Shown here piece after piece: positions 1 to 22,637 of a stretch of 64,000 nucleotides of DNA. The notes below the pieces were generated by a model. That model ran no database searches. It was not told the DNA's origin and saw nothing but the letters and a program-made list of their open reading frames with translations. The position numbers were made by a program, and so were the translations under genes. Source of the stretch: Haliclona indistincta (taxonomy: Eukaryota > Porifera > Demospongiae > Haplosclerida > Chalinidae); assembly GCA_964017065.1 (NCBI GenBank), contig OZ024787.1, forward strand, positions 1,382,658-1,446,657. The letters are read 5' to 3'. Position 1 is the first letter of the stretch, and each line of letters starts with the position of its first letter.

Positions 1-26
1 CTGAGATGTTTCATAAGGTGCTGTAC

Positions 27-90
27 AGTGGACCCCTCTTAGAGGACACCCCTCATCCCTCTATAATGGACACTTACTGAATCCCAAATA
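27..90. repeat. Possible pogo/Tigger-type transposon end
   Basis: The sequence begins with CAGTGGACCCCTCTTAGAGG followed by ACACC, preceded by TA, and then repeats a similar box (CCTCTATAATGGACAC). This resembles the terminal repeat of pogo/Tigger-like Tc1-mariner elements and their MITEs. No second end is visible, because the window starts here or the element is degraded. The rest of 1-390 holds no other gene that I can recognise and probably belongs to an upstream ABCC intron. Confidence 0.35.
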
Positions 91-390
91 TAACCAATGT
101 ACATGTCACTCATATTTGCAATCTATGATGCTATAAATACTGCACATGTCAAGCACATGTCACATCGCTATTAGTTACCATAATATTCGCTTTAATTAAA
201 GGTTTAGCATTGTATGTGCGCACCATTTTGTAACATGTCAAGAGACAATCATGTAACAAGCAATGACGTAATGATGTCCACAACTGAATTGAAGTCATAC
301 TAACGATTGTTTAATTTTTTATCGACCTCCAATTTTTGAATGGAAACCATGAGTGTCACGTTCTTAATTTTACCTTCATCTCTTGTTCAG

Positions 391-12476
<12,086 letters not shown>

Positions 12477-13163
12477 TCAATTTATAGTATTCTAGCAGTT
12501 TATTAACTATTATTATTATTAACTGTCATGCATTATTTATTAATACTCAGTTCATTGTTATCGATCATTATACTTTGTAACTACTCCATTTTATTTAAAC
12601 TTTGTAAGTATTCCATCTTATCTAAACTCTCATTTGACCATCATTTCCTTTCACTATCAAGATTAGTTCAAGCATGATTCTCTGTACGTCAGCATGAACA
12701 TGAGTCTATGAGCATCTCACATGGGCATGAGTCTGTTGGTTCTGATACTAAATGTGATGTAGCTAGGTGTGTTATTTAAAATACATTGTGACCACAACAC
12801 TACAAGTTACCAAGCAATTCATTCTTAATTTTCTCACCAAACTCTTTGCAAGATCTAAAAGGTTAGTGGTAGCTACAGTCTAATCCAATAGCTCTTATAG
12901 CTGTTATATTACTCAGCAAAGCACAACAAAATTAATGCCTTTCTTCATTTTAACACTACCTATACATATTCTGGTTACAGCTGCAGATGATGAACTGTCT
13001 ATATGTACAACGCAAAATTTATAATTGAAGATAAATTATAGTCTTAACTGAATTTTTTACAATCTGCTGTTTATACATGTACTTGAAAGTATAAAATTGT
13101 GAGTTTTTAAAGCTAGTCATGCAGTCTACCATATAGAATCAAACACACTAGTACTGTGCTCCA
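12477..13163. other. Intergenic space between convergent genes
   Basis: AT-rich sequence between the ABCC stop and the stop of the first POT-like gene. It should contain both 3' untranslated regions. No gene or repeat is recognised. Confidence 0.6.
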
Positions 13164-14744
13164 TTAATTATTTACAGCACAGTTGTCTCCAAAGTAATGC
13201 TGTTCTCTCATGTACTCCTCCTCCTGGTCCATGTACCTCTCATAGTGTTCCTCCACTATGGCCTGTATGTTGATCTCTCTGTTCCTCTCACGTAGTGTGT
13301 AGCACTTGGAAAGGACCAGGAAGACCACAAACACTGCTACTAGTAAAATGGTCAATGATAAATGAGAACACAATGTATAGTTTATTTGAGTTAATATTTC
13401 AGATATGAATACAGCTATGCCATGACTAACTAACATCACTCCAAGAAAAAACCCTTTCATCTTGTCTGGTGACTGGGCAATAATGAGCTCATACAGCAGC
13501 ACTGTGGTTATTGTACGTCCAACACCATAAAGAAGGTAAGGACCCAGCTTCCAGTACCACTCCACATATTCATCTGGTGGATGAGCTAGTGTAGTATTTG
13601 CTGTACAGGATAAGTAGCTTTGCACATCATCAGAGTCTACTACTCCTTTTATTACCAATGCCTCTAATGCAATGTAACCAACTAGACACAATGCCATCCC
13701 TATTGCTATGCTGTTCAACATACTGGGAGTGTAGCGGTGAATAAACCGATGCAGTAGGAGTCGATATACTGGAATCAGTAGCACAGGAAAGAAACAATTT
13801 CCCATTCCAGTATCTACAAATGCTGTCTCATAATTAACAATCTTCATTAAATCTGCAGGTGCTCTTTCAGTGTCCCCGCTAAAGAAACTTGAGCAAATCA
13901 CCAATGGAATCAATCGTAGGACAGTCTTGACATCCTCTACCTCCTCCTCAGTGAAGGGTCCTCCGAATTTTCCTTTACCAAAGTCCATTTGTGTGGGCTG
14001 TTCCTCATCGATATAGGTGAAGGCACTGCGTCTCTCAGGGTATCTGTGCTTCCTAGTGTAGTTGAGTACCTGTATGATGTGCTTGATGGGGTTAGTGACC
14101 TTATGAGTCCTGTCCAACCACTGCTGACACAAGCAGTCACTAATGATGATCACAGCAAGAGAAACGGCAAAAATAAGAGCAACACCTGCACTGGCGATTA
14201 GTTGAAAGTTAGGCATTATACCTAACAGAAAAACTACTGTTGACAAGCCTGTCCCAAAGGCACAAGACCAAACATACCACTGCACCACTGCACTAAGCTC
14301 AACTGAAGTGGCACCAATTAGTTGATCAGTTAAGAATGGAAGCATGGCTGCTATGAAACATATGCCACCAACACCTTGCACTGCTTCTGCGACTGAGTAT
14401 AACACAGTAGTCAGTGTTGATCCTTGTCCAATGAGAAGTTCAAAGTAAAAGATTATGCTTGTAAGAAACGATAGTATTGAACCAAATTTCACCAGTTCGT
14501 ATCTTCCAAACCTCACATCAGCAAGCCAGCCAACTAAAGGAGCAAGAATAATTGATAGGAAGCTTGATAATAAATAATCAATCATTTGTGGCGACACTTC
14601 TACCAATGAAACTGAATGTATGCCACAAGAAAATTGGAACAGTATATTCCACATCAGTAGCAACAGTATCTTCTTACTACAGCAGGTGTTGGGTGATCTC
14701 CTCCACCACTGCTTCCAGCAACTAGCGATAACAGAAGATGCCAT
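13164..14744 (-). CDS. POT/PTR2-like MFS transporter, copy P1
   Basis: An intact single-exon gene of 526 residues. POT-family hallmarks: GWLADVRFGRYELVKFG (PTR2-type cytosolic motif between early helices), FLTDQLIGATSVELSAVVQW (like the DQ...FF-W segment of POT proteins), and about ten to twelve hydrophobic segments. The cytosolic centre, RKHRYPERRSAFTYIDEEQP to TEEEVEDVKTVLRLIPLV, and a charged tail with HYERYMDQEEEYMREQHYF are shared by every copy in the window. Family knowledge: proton-coupled uptake of di- and tripeptides, histidine or other small solutes; the substrate here is unknown. The gene and its 5' flank are duplicated at 34281-36360 (P7, the closest paralogue). POT membership rests on motifs only. 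Confidence 0.82.
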   Translation of the reverse strand: MASSVIASCWKQWWRRSPNTCCSKKILLLLMWNILFQFSCGIHSVSLVEVSPQMIDYLLSSFLSIILAPLVGWLADVRFGRYELVKFGSILSFLTSIIFYFELLIGQGSTLTTVLYSVAEAVQGVGGICFIAAMLPFLTDQLIGATSVELSAVVQWYVWSCAFGTGLSTVVFLLGIMPNFQLIASAGVALIFAVSLAVIIISDCLCQQWLDRTHKVTNPIKHIIQVLNYTRKHRYPERRSAFTYIDEEQPTQMDFGKGKFGGPFTEEEVEDVKTVLRLIPLVICSSFFSGDTERAPADLMKIVNYETAFVDTGMGNCFFPVLLIPVYRLLLHRFIHRYTPSMLNSIAIGMALCLVGYIALEALVIKGVVDSDDVQSYLSCTANTTLAHPPDEYVEWYWKLGPYLLYGVGRTITTVLLYELIIAQSPDKMKGFFLGVMLVSHGIAVFISEILTQINYTLCSHLSLTILLVAVFVVFLVLSKCYTLRERNREINIQAIVEEHYERYMDQEEEYMREQHYFGDNCAVNN

Positions 14745-15459
14745 CTCGGTTATTGATTAAAGAAGAAGTGCGATGTATGCCTTGCTAGCGTCACTTTTAT
14801 CAGCCAAAGTTAGTCTGTAATGTACTCGCATGCTGTTTACATCTAAAAAAGTTTATTTATGTCTGTTTGTTTATCTTCTTTATAACTATGGCAAATATTT
14901 CATACTCAGAGGAAATTTTTCTAATAATCGTCTTAATTTATAAACATTGACTTGTCTGAGATAATACTGCACCTACAAATTCCAATACAAACTGGCTACA
15001 TTTATTGTACATCAATAATTTTAACCTTTCAACTATGGTCTATATTCAAGTCAAGTATTACCGTATCATGTGACATAGATATTATAATTATTGCCTACGG
15101 ACTATTATCTGTAGACAATATAATATCTATGCATGTGAGTACTTACCATTGAAACCCTGCCCACCACATGCATATTGACTGAATTTTGTTTTCTAGCCCG
15201 CAGTACTGAGTGGGGCACTTTTAGCATACGTCTGACATTGCAAGCATAAACTAAAACCATAAAACTAAGCTCTACTTATGTATAACTAAAAGCTACAAAA
15301 CTAGACCCTACCTAAGTATAACTAAAAAACTATCTATTCACAAGCCTAACTAAAAACTAACCCTAATCTATAAATGTCATAGCTCAGCTAAAGGTGTCTC
15401 ACCCAGTACCACAGAACTAGACTCAGTGAAATTGGATCTACTACATGGTACAATGACAT
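14745..15459. other. Duplicated 5' flank of P1
   Basis: Sequence similar to the flank of P7 (35880-36370 and 36779-36900), including TTGCTAGCGTCACTTTTATC near the start codon and CCATTGAAACCCTGCCCACC near 15150. It probably contains the P1 promoter. It ends at the 21-bp repeat array. Confidence 0.65.
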
Positions 15460-15905
15460 GTGGGATAGTACACTGTACCTGTGAGATAGTACACTGTACC
15501 TGTGAGATAGTACACTGTACCTGTGAGATAGTACACTGTACCTGTGAGATAGTACACTGTACCTGTGAGATAGTACACTGTACCTGTGAGATTGTACACT
15601 GTACCTGTAGGATAGTACATTGGGATAGTACATTGGACCTGTGGGATAGTACATTGGACCTGTGGGATAGTACATTGGACCTGTGGGATAGTACATTGGA
15701 CCTGTGAGATAGTACATTGGACCTGTGAGATAGTACATTGGACCTGTGGGATAGTACATTGTGATAGTACATTGGACCTGTGAGATAGTACATTGGACCT
15801 GTGAGATAGTACATTGGACCTGTGGGATAGTACATTGTGATAGTACATTGGACCTGTGGGATAGTACATTATGATAGTACATTGGATCTCTGTGATAGTA
15901 TATTG
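15460..15905 (+). repeat. 21-bp minisatellite array A
   Basis: About 20 copies. The first seven are GATAGTACACTGTACCTGTGA (21 bp). The rest are the variant GATAGTACATTGGACCTGTGG, with a few shortened copies. The same unit occurs inverted at 36405-36745. Confidence 0.95.
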
Positions 15906-16284
15906 TACTATTTTGAGTGCTTTGTTTGCTGAAGCATGGGTATGGTCTTGTGTCTGTGCTTATTGATACTTATTATTCATTGTAACTACTAAGTTTATTA
16001 TTATCGTTATACTAGCAGAACCCACTGGTGCCTTCCTGAACTGCCTTATTGAATAGCCATTGTATATGTACCACTGGTGGTCATGTGACTTCCTGGAAGA
16101 TTTATCATATAGGAACCTACAGACATCAGTGGGCCTTGTGGTGTGCTCTTCTACCTTATAGTACGACACCGATTCTACCAAATTTTTTTCTACATGTGGT
16201 CAATACTGTACCAAATAATTTTATTTTGCTCCTTTTGTCAGTTTCTTCAGGCAATATTTGCACTTGGGCAATAGATTCCATCTG
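15906..16284. other. Intergenic, no gene seen
   Basis: No coding similarity or clear repeat is visible between the minisatellite and the family A element. Confidence 0.5.
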
Positions 16285-17880
16285 AAAGGGTTTGAAGCAT
16301 TAGTATGCGAATATGATTTTCGACTGTTATTATGCACATGTGAATTCCCAATGCATAGGTGACATTCGGTCATGAGGCATGGCTCAATGGTGCTAGCATA
16401 CAGCACTTGAACTCATTCTTGAATTGTCTCTAAAACTGTATTGCATAGAGCTTGATAACTGGTCTTACCAATAGATATGATCTTAAAATAATAAGAATGT
16501 TTTTAGCGTTTGATTTGTATAGTGCACTATGCCAGTGTCAGTGCTCTGTACGTCATGAATTGTGGAAGAATTATTATGATAGCTACAAACTAATAGATAA
16601 TGCTAATGATTAGCTAATAAGTAAAGTGAGGTAATTTTTGAATACAATGAAGGAGTCGGTATGACACTAGTTAGGCAGTTTCCAATTGTGCTTGAAAAAA
16701 AAAAAGAAGTAGTACGCATTTGTTTTAGCATGGGGGTGATTAATTTAGCGAGAGGAAGCATGGTTTGAACGTCCATGATACGGTGCTAGGAATCCAGGAC
16801 TGAGGGAAATAGAATTGACCATGATAAATCTTGTAAAGGGTGGAGAGTTTAAGATGTTTCCTTCCAGATTCAAGTGATGGAATATTGGCAAGTTGAAGCA
16901 GGAGATGGTAATGTTCAGCGTCCCATGAATTAAGACAAAACTTAAGAGCAAATTTTTGAAAATTTTCCAAGTTAACTATGCTCTTGGTGAGGTAAGGAGC
17001 CCAAACTGGTGTTGCATATTCGAGGTGAGGATGGATTAAGGTTTTATATAGTTCAATCGTACAGCTAGAGTCCACCAAACCAGAAAATCTTCTGTAAAGC
17101 AAACCAAGTAGTTTTCTTGCTTTAGCACACCTTCCACATGAGACGACCAGCTTATAGAGATGAGGAAATAAGCACACCTAAATATTTAAAAGTTTCAACT
17201 TGTTCCAAGACATCACCACCTAGGCTGAGAGACAGGGGCTGTCTAGGACCTTTATTCCTAGATATTCGCATACATTCCCACTTTTTGTGTTGAGAATAGG
17301 AAGTTAATATCTGCTCAGATTTTAATGATTTCAACATCATCTTGTAGACAGATAAAATCTGAGGCAAGATTTTAGTGGCTTAAAAGTACCAGTGAAAAGG
17401 TCGATCAAGCTATTTTTAGAGAAGTTTATAGAAGTGACATCATCAGTGTATATTAGAAACAATAGTGGACCCAGAACCGAACCCTGAGGAACACCAGAAA
17501 GAACATGGATGTTAGATGACAATCAATGAAGCTACAATTATCTCTTCGCTCGCCATTTTTCAACGCTAAGAATTTGCCTCAGGACGGCTGCAGCAGACTT
17601 GCCAATAAGCTGCTTGCTTGCATGCATGAGTAACAACTGCAGTGTTTTTCAATGATGAGAATCTTCACGAAACCCATGCATGGGATCAATTGGGTAGATC
17701 ACATTATATTCTTTATTTATCTGTAATCTAAGAGCTATCGATTGATACTAAATAATTATTTGTTAAATTCAATCCCATGCAAAGAATAGTGCAAAAATCG
17801 ACAACAAAGATTCGCCATGAGTGAATTTACAAACCACACATGTCAAATGACTGAATGTTAATTCTGCCAACCTCCTCTGT
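16285..17880 (-). mobile_element. Family A repeat, copy 2, split by LINE-derived DNA
   Basis: 17521-17880 is the reverse complement of the first half of the 6795-7150 core (shared boxes GTGAAGATTCTCA, GGCGAGCGAAGAGA, GAGGAGGTTGG). 16285-16575 is the reverse complement of 7260-7560 (shared TCAAGCTCTATGCAATACA, GTGCTGTATGCTAGC, CATTGAGCCA). Together they rebuild one element whose middle is replaced by the reverse-transcriptase fragment at 16740-17520. Confidence 0.7.
16740..17520 (-). pseudogene. Non-LTR retrotransposon reverse transcriptase fragment
   Basis: Minus-strand fragments in different frames: LSGVPQGSVLGPLLFLIYTD (17430-17500, RT motif), a stretch with GGDVLEQVETFKYLGVLIS (thumb region), and TLIHPHLEYATPVWAPYLTK to the end (typical CR1/Jockey-type C-terminal region). 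The Y/F-ADD catalytic box expected between the first two parts is missing, and frames change at least twice. It is a dead 3' part of a LINE. Confidence 0.8.
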
Positions 17881-18256
17881 ATTCCATCACAGTATTTCCC
17901 TGCAGCCAGGCCAGTATGGAATATATTGCCCTGGTGGTACCTTTGATAACCACAAATTGGGATACGAAATGCATGAAGAGAGAGGATCAAGCATGTTGTT
18001 CAATCAAACAATGCAGTTAAAAATAATTGCACTCTATATTCTTCATTCACTCTGGCTGCAGAACAGAACCATTATAGCAAGTTACATATATTCTATCACC
18101 ATGTCAACATGTAGTATTCATAGCTGATAACCAGTGGTGTGATCAATAAACTACATTCTCTTCTTTATCACACTATCTTATCTTATGTTCAGAGCAACAC
18201 TTGTTTTCTTGAACTATATAGACACAACTATACTCTAGCTAAGCTAGCTGCTATCA
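17881..18256 (+). other. 5' flank of second TRIM gene, duplicated
   Basis: From about 18085 to the start codon this flank is similar to 1456-1618 upstream of the first TRIM gene (shared AGCCAGTGGTGTGATCA-like and TTCAGAGCAACACTTGTTT boxes). The promoter was copied with the gene. Confidence 0.6.
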
Positions 18257-19120
18257 ATGGCCACAGAGAAAGCACCCACTGCAGCTAGTGAGGCTCTCAA
18301 GAATCTTGAGCAGCAGCTGACCTGTCCAGTCTGTCTGGATCACTACACTCAGCCCAGGACACTGCCCTGTCTCCACTCTTTCTGTCACAACTGCCTTGCC
18401 CACTTCCCTCTGCAAGTACAGGGAGGCAAGCACTTTATCACTTGCCCCATGTGCCGCCAGACCACACAGCAACCTGACAAGGGAGTGAGTGGATTCCAGT
18501 CTGCCTTCCTCATCAACAACCTCCTGGAGCTCCATCAAGTGCTAGAGAAGGTGTCTGGGTCCCAGCAGAATATTTGTGAAAACTGCCACAAAGAACAGGC
18601 CAATAGATACTGTAAGCAATGCTCTAAATTCCTCTGCCAGACCTGTGTTGACAAGCACAACAAGTGGAGAGACTTCAGCAGCCACCAGATACTGGGAGTG
18701 GATGATGTGGCCAGCACTGCCTCCAAGCTAGTCCCCCTCAAAGTACAGCCCACCATGGAGTGTAGCAGCCATGGCAATCCTCTCGTAGTGTACTGTGACA
18801 CATGTGATAAGCTCATCTGCCAGCTTTGTACCATCAATCACCATCGAGACCATGAGTGTGACGCCATCACTGATGCCTTTCCAAGACACCAGCAGCAGAT
18901 TGTGGACAGCCTCCAGAAAGTCAAGAAGAAGCTAGCTGCTGTTACCACTGCTGTACAAGCTGTGGAAACCCAGGAAGAAGGTTTCTTAGAGCAGGTAGGA
19001 ACTGTGAGGAGGAAAATTGAGGTCACAGTCCACAATCCTGGTCCTCCCTTCCAGGAGGACAACAGAGCTGCTTTACCTCCTGGAAGAGAGGACCAGGAAC
19101 TGGATGATCGGCCATGTTAG
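18257..19120 (+). CDS. Truncated TRIM protein (RING, B-boxes, start of coiled coil only)
   Basis: A 287-residue frame, nearly identical to the TRIM-NHL gene at 1619 for its first ~255 residues: RING CPVCLDHYTQPRTLPCLH, B-box 1 and B-box 2 CSSHGNPLVVYCDTCDKLIC. The coiled coil breaks after GTVRRKIEVTVH, and about 30 unrelated residues follow to TAG. Filamin and NHL domains are absent. The break lies exactly where the 3' end of the oppositely oriented ankyrin-Roc-COR gene begins, and the two frames overlap by 98 bp. It could still make an RBCC-only protein, or it could be a 3'-truncated pseudogene. Confidence 0.65.
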   Translation: MATEKAPTAASEALKNLEQQLTCPVCLDHYTQPRTLPCLHSFCHNCLAHFPLQVQGGKHFITCPMCRQTTQQPDKGVSGFQSAFLINNLLELHQVLEKVSGSQQNICENCHKEQANRYCKQCSKFLCQTCVDKHNKWRDFSSHQILGVDDVASTASKLVPLKVQPTMECSSHGNPLVVYCDTCDKLICQLCTINHHRDHECDAITDAFPRHQQQIVDSLQKVKKKLAAVTTAVQAVETQEEGFLEQVGTVRRKIEVTVHNPGPPFQEDNRAALPPGREDQELDDRPC

Positions 19121-21981
19121 GATTGAATAGTTGAGAGACATAACAGGGAGCAAGAAGGTGGTAAGGCTCAAAGGGAAGTGACTGTGTTGTGAGGTGACCA
19201 TGTCCATCTCCATGGCTGAGAATAACTGGCTTGCATTGTAGGATGGATCGAGCAACGTCACACATGTCGAACAGGTCAGTGTCAGGGATGGTATCAATGG
19301 GGTACTGGCGGACAAGGTCGGGAGAGATGAGGAACTCACACACCTCTGGAGCTGGAGAATGCTTGTGCAGGAGGCAATGGATTAGTGCTATAAGAGAACC
19401 ACGGAGCTTGGCATACTCTACTGTACTGGTGTATGACATAGCCACCATCACACATCGGTTGTTGTCAAGGAGCTCTACCACAGTACAAGTGTTGTTGTCA
19501 TCCCTCCAGAAGATGCCATTCCTCCATATTATACACTTGCGCTGTAGACAACTGACAGAGGAGCAAAGGTTAAATCGACCGGCTAAAGGGAAACTGTAAG
19601 CAACGGAAAGAAGGAGAAGATGAAGAAAACGAGAGCTCAGGAACTCGTGTGGATCCATACACTTCAGACACCAGCCAAACTCTAGTGCTCCGAACTGCTG
19701 TCTGTCTGGTCGCTCTGACTGAATGAGACCAGGGAAGAAGAGGAGATCAGCTGTGGAATGAGAGAGTGTGGTATGGAGGTTAGTATACTGCAGCACTTTC
19801 GGGTCCACTGGTCGACAGAAATCCAATGATGTGAGAAATCCGATGAGCATTTCTGAGTTGTAGTCAGGAAACACTTGGTGAAGGTTAGAGATGGGCACTA
19901 TACCAGTGTTGCTGGCAAGATCAAGATGCTCCTTGAAGTGGTCAGGAGCAAACAGTGTTCCATTAATTTCGTTTAGCAAGGCCTCTATTTTCACGACGAT
20001 CCAGCTGGATTGAGGATGGTGTATGAAGAGAATGAGACCTTTATCACTGAGAGTGGTTAAGATCTCCTTGAGAACAGACTGATCACTAGGGAGAGAAGAA
20101 TCCTTTTCCTTAGTAACTGCAGAGATGAGATTGTGTAGTGTACAGCCTACCATATTCAGCTTGGTACGAAGGAAAGCGTAGACGACGTGAGAATAGTAGT
20201 GGATGACGGGCTGACTGGCAGTGATGGCTTTCTGGCTGTTGGTGAGCACAGCGATCAAACGACGTGAAGCATCAGTGTTGGCTCTGCGACAGTCCATAGC
20301 GATGCACCCAACATACTCCTGGCGTCTTACTCTTCTGGTAGCTATTTCATGCAGCAATGAGCTCTTCTCCTCCACTGATGACATGGCCTGGTCAACATGG
20401 CTTCCAATGATCACCACATGTGAACGTTCCTCTGCTGTGCTGCAGGAATTGTCGATAAAGCTTAGCCAGTAGTGGAGTGACTCACAAATCTTCTCCTCAC
20501 TCTTACTCAGGTCTACCACACAGAGAAATATGGCTGCTGACCTTCGCATCACTTGCTCAAGCACAGCATCATGACTCGAGTAGTATTCTTGCTGACCGGC
20601 AAAGTCATACATGACAAAGTTGCCCAGCTGTTCACTCTGGATGTGGTGTGGAACGATCCCTGCTGTGTAGCGTTGAACATCAGCGACACACTCTACAGCT
20701 GTAGAATTAGCTAGGCGGACGATGAGTTCAGTTATGGTAGTCTTACCAGCTCCACTGTCTCCTGTGAGTATCAGTTTAGTGAACGTGTGCACTGGGAAAG
20801 CTGTCCTGCACTCATGGAATGGTTGAAATAATTTAATGATTTCATACTTGCCACTAGCATAGAACAAAGCATTGAAGCCAGACTTGGTCTCAGTCAGTGG
20901 ATTTACTCGACCATGCAGTTGACAACAAATATTGTACAATGTGGGCGTGGTCACTCTGACAAGCAATGTGAAGGGGTGTCTTGCTATTACTGTCCTCACA
21001 TGATGGGTTACAGTGTTCCTCTCTGATGAGGTACTGAGCAATGTTGAGGTAGCCATCAATACAAGCATAGTGAAGTGGTGTCCATCCATCATTGTTCTCA
21101 CATGATGGGTTACAGTGCTCCACTCTGATGAGGTACTGGACAATGTTGAGGTGACCATCGCGACAAGCATAGTGAAGTGGCGTATTACCATTAATGTTCC
21201 CACATGACGGGTTACAGTGTCCCTCTCTGATGAGATACTGGACAATGTTGAGGTGACCATTATCACAAGCATAGTGAAGTGGTGTATTACCATTTTTGTT
21301 CTCATGTGATGGGTTACAGTTTTTCTCTCTGATGAGATACTGGACAATGTTGGGGTTACCATTATCACAAGCATGGTGAAGTGGTGTAGTGCCATGATTG
21401 TTCTCACATGATGGGTTACAGTTTTCCTCTCTGATGAGATACTGAACAATATTTAGGTAACTATTATAACAAGCATAGTGAAGTGGTGTATTGCCATTAT
21501 TGCTCTCACATGATGGGTTACAGTGTTCCTCTCTGATGAGATACTGGACAATCTTGAGGTGACCATAGTGACAAGCATAGTGAAGTGGTGTTTCGCCATC
21601 ATTGTTCTTGTCCGTAGGGTCACACTGCAGTTCAACAATGAAATATTTCACCACCTCGAGGTGTCCATTGCGGGCGGCATAATGCAGTGGAATGTGTCCC
21701 TCCTCGTCCTTGCAGTTGGCAGCACAATTATACACTGATACTAGCGCAGTAATGACATTTCTCCAGCCCCAGTACGCAGCTAGGTGGAGCAGAGAGACCA
21801 ATGATAACACACCATTTATATGATCATAGTGACTACTAAATTTGAACTTCGGTGACAATAACGTTGTTGTGATGGTAGCTGGTTCTGGTATGCTGGGTAG
21901 TAGCTGCTCCACCACGAGCTTGTTCCCATTCTTAAATGCGATAAAGTAATCTTCTTCTTGCTGTTGCTGTCCAGCAGCCAT
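19023..21981 (-). CDS. Ankyrin-Roc-COR (ROCO-type) GTPase, frameshifted
   Basis: Starting at 21981 (MAAGQQQQEEDYFIAFKNGN), about eight 34-residue ankyrin repeats of the type GNTPLHYACYNSYLNIVQYL cover residues ~95-355. Near 20915-20925 the frame shifts: the ankyrin frame stops at 20890, while GRVNPLTETKSGFNALFYAS continues in another frame. Then come a Roc P-loop LTGDSGAGKTT, a switch II DFAGQQEYY, a G4-like GSHVDQ, and a COR-like region to TGA at 19023. No kinase domain follows. Compared with an uninterrupted reading (SST-like end joined to GRVNP) there are four extra bases, so it is a pseudogene, an allele or a sequencing error. Family knowledge: a scaffold with a large GTPase, probably cytosolic signalling. 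Its last ~30 codons overlap the truncated TRIM gene antisense. Confidence 0.8.
19037..19097. repeat. 22-bp inverted repeat at the TRIM/ROCO junction
   Basis: CCTGGTCCTCCCTTCCAGGAGG (19037-19058) and its reverse complement with one mismatch (19076-19097), separated by 17 bp. It lies precisely where TRIM similarity ends and the opposite gene's 3' end starts. Confidence 0.85.
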
Positions 21982-22010
21982 TTCAAGTACAGCGCTTTGC
22001 AGTTAGATTG

Positions 22011-22637
22011 TCAGCAGCAAGCAGACAGTCTAGCTTGTGGTTTTGATACAGTTTACACAATGTACCACAAACTGGCAAATTCCAAAACTATGTTTTTGTC
22101 AACAATACATGTAAGTATGTATAAATCCTACCGTTTTGAAAGCTTGTGAAGATCATTTTATTACTCCTAGATTGCCTGTGGAGTCTGAAGTGCCTAGATC
22201 ATTTGTAGCAATGGTCACTGTAAATTTTTCCTAAATAGCTGTGTTGTGAGTTGATGTCCACAGCAAATTTGTAGCTAAAATACACATTTTGTGAGTTAAC
22301 AAAAATCTCTTGCAAAACTGATAGCCAGACACCTGCTATGTATGTTTGCTTAGATTAACCGTGCAGTAAAGCGATCATCGAGAATGAGTAGCCCTCGCGT
22401 TTCTTTGCTGCACTTAGCATCAGTAACCATTGCATGCTCAAATGATCTAGACTCTTCAGACTCCATGGGCAATCAAGGAATGTTACACAAAGATCTTCAC
22501 AAGGTTTCAGCTCTGTAGAATTTATGCATACCTTATTGTAAATACAAAAACACACAGTTTGGAATGTACCAGTTTGTGGTACATTGTGTAAACTGTATCA
22601 AAACCACAAGCTAGACCCTGTCAGAGCTTGCTTCTGA
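22011..22637. mobile_element. Long-TIR MITE just upstream of the ankyrin-Roc-COR gene
   Basis: The left arm (22011-22105) includes TCTAGCTTGTGGTTTTGATA and CAGTTTACACAATGTACCAC. The right arm (22545-22637) is its reverse complement with a few mismatches, giving ~90-bp terminal inverted repeats. The 430-bp centre encodes nothing recognisable. Its end lies 30 bp from the start codon at 21981, so it may provide or disrupt the promoter. Confidence 0.75.

Noticed and set aside
15377..15882. Repetitive frames in the 21-bp arrays (also 36365-36766)
   Set aside because: The repeat length is a multiple of three, so all frames stay open; the same array occurs inverted and in intergenic DNA.
15460..15905. 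CRISPR-like array
   Set aside because: Units are contiguous with no unique spacers, and the genome is animal-like.
21453..21638. His-Met-rich frame across the ankyrin region
   Set aside because: It is the shifted frame of 102-bp ankyrin repeats, not a separate gene.
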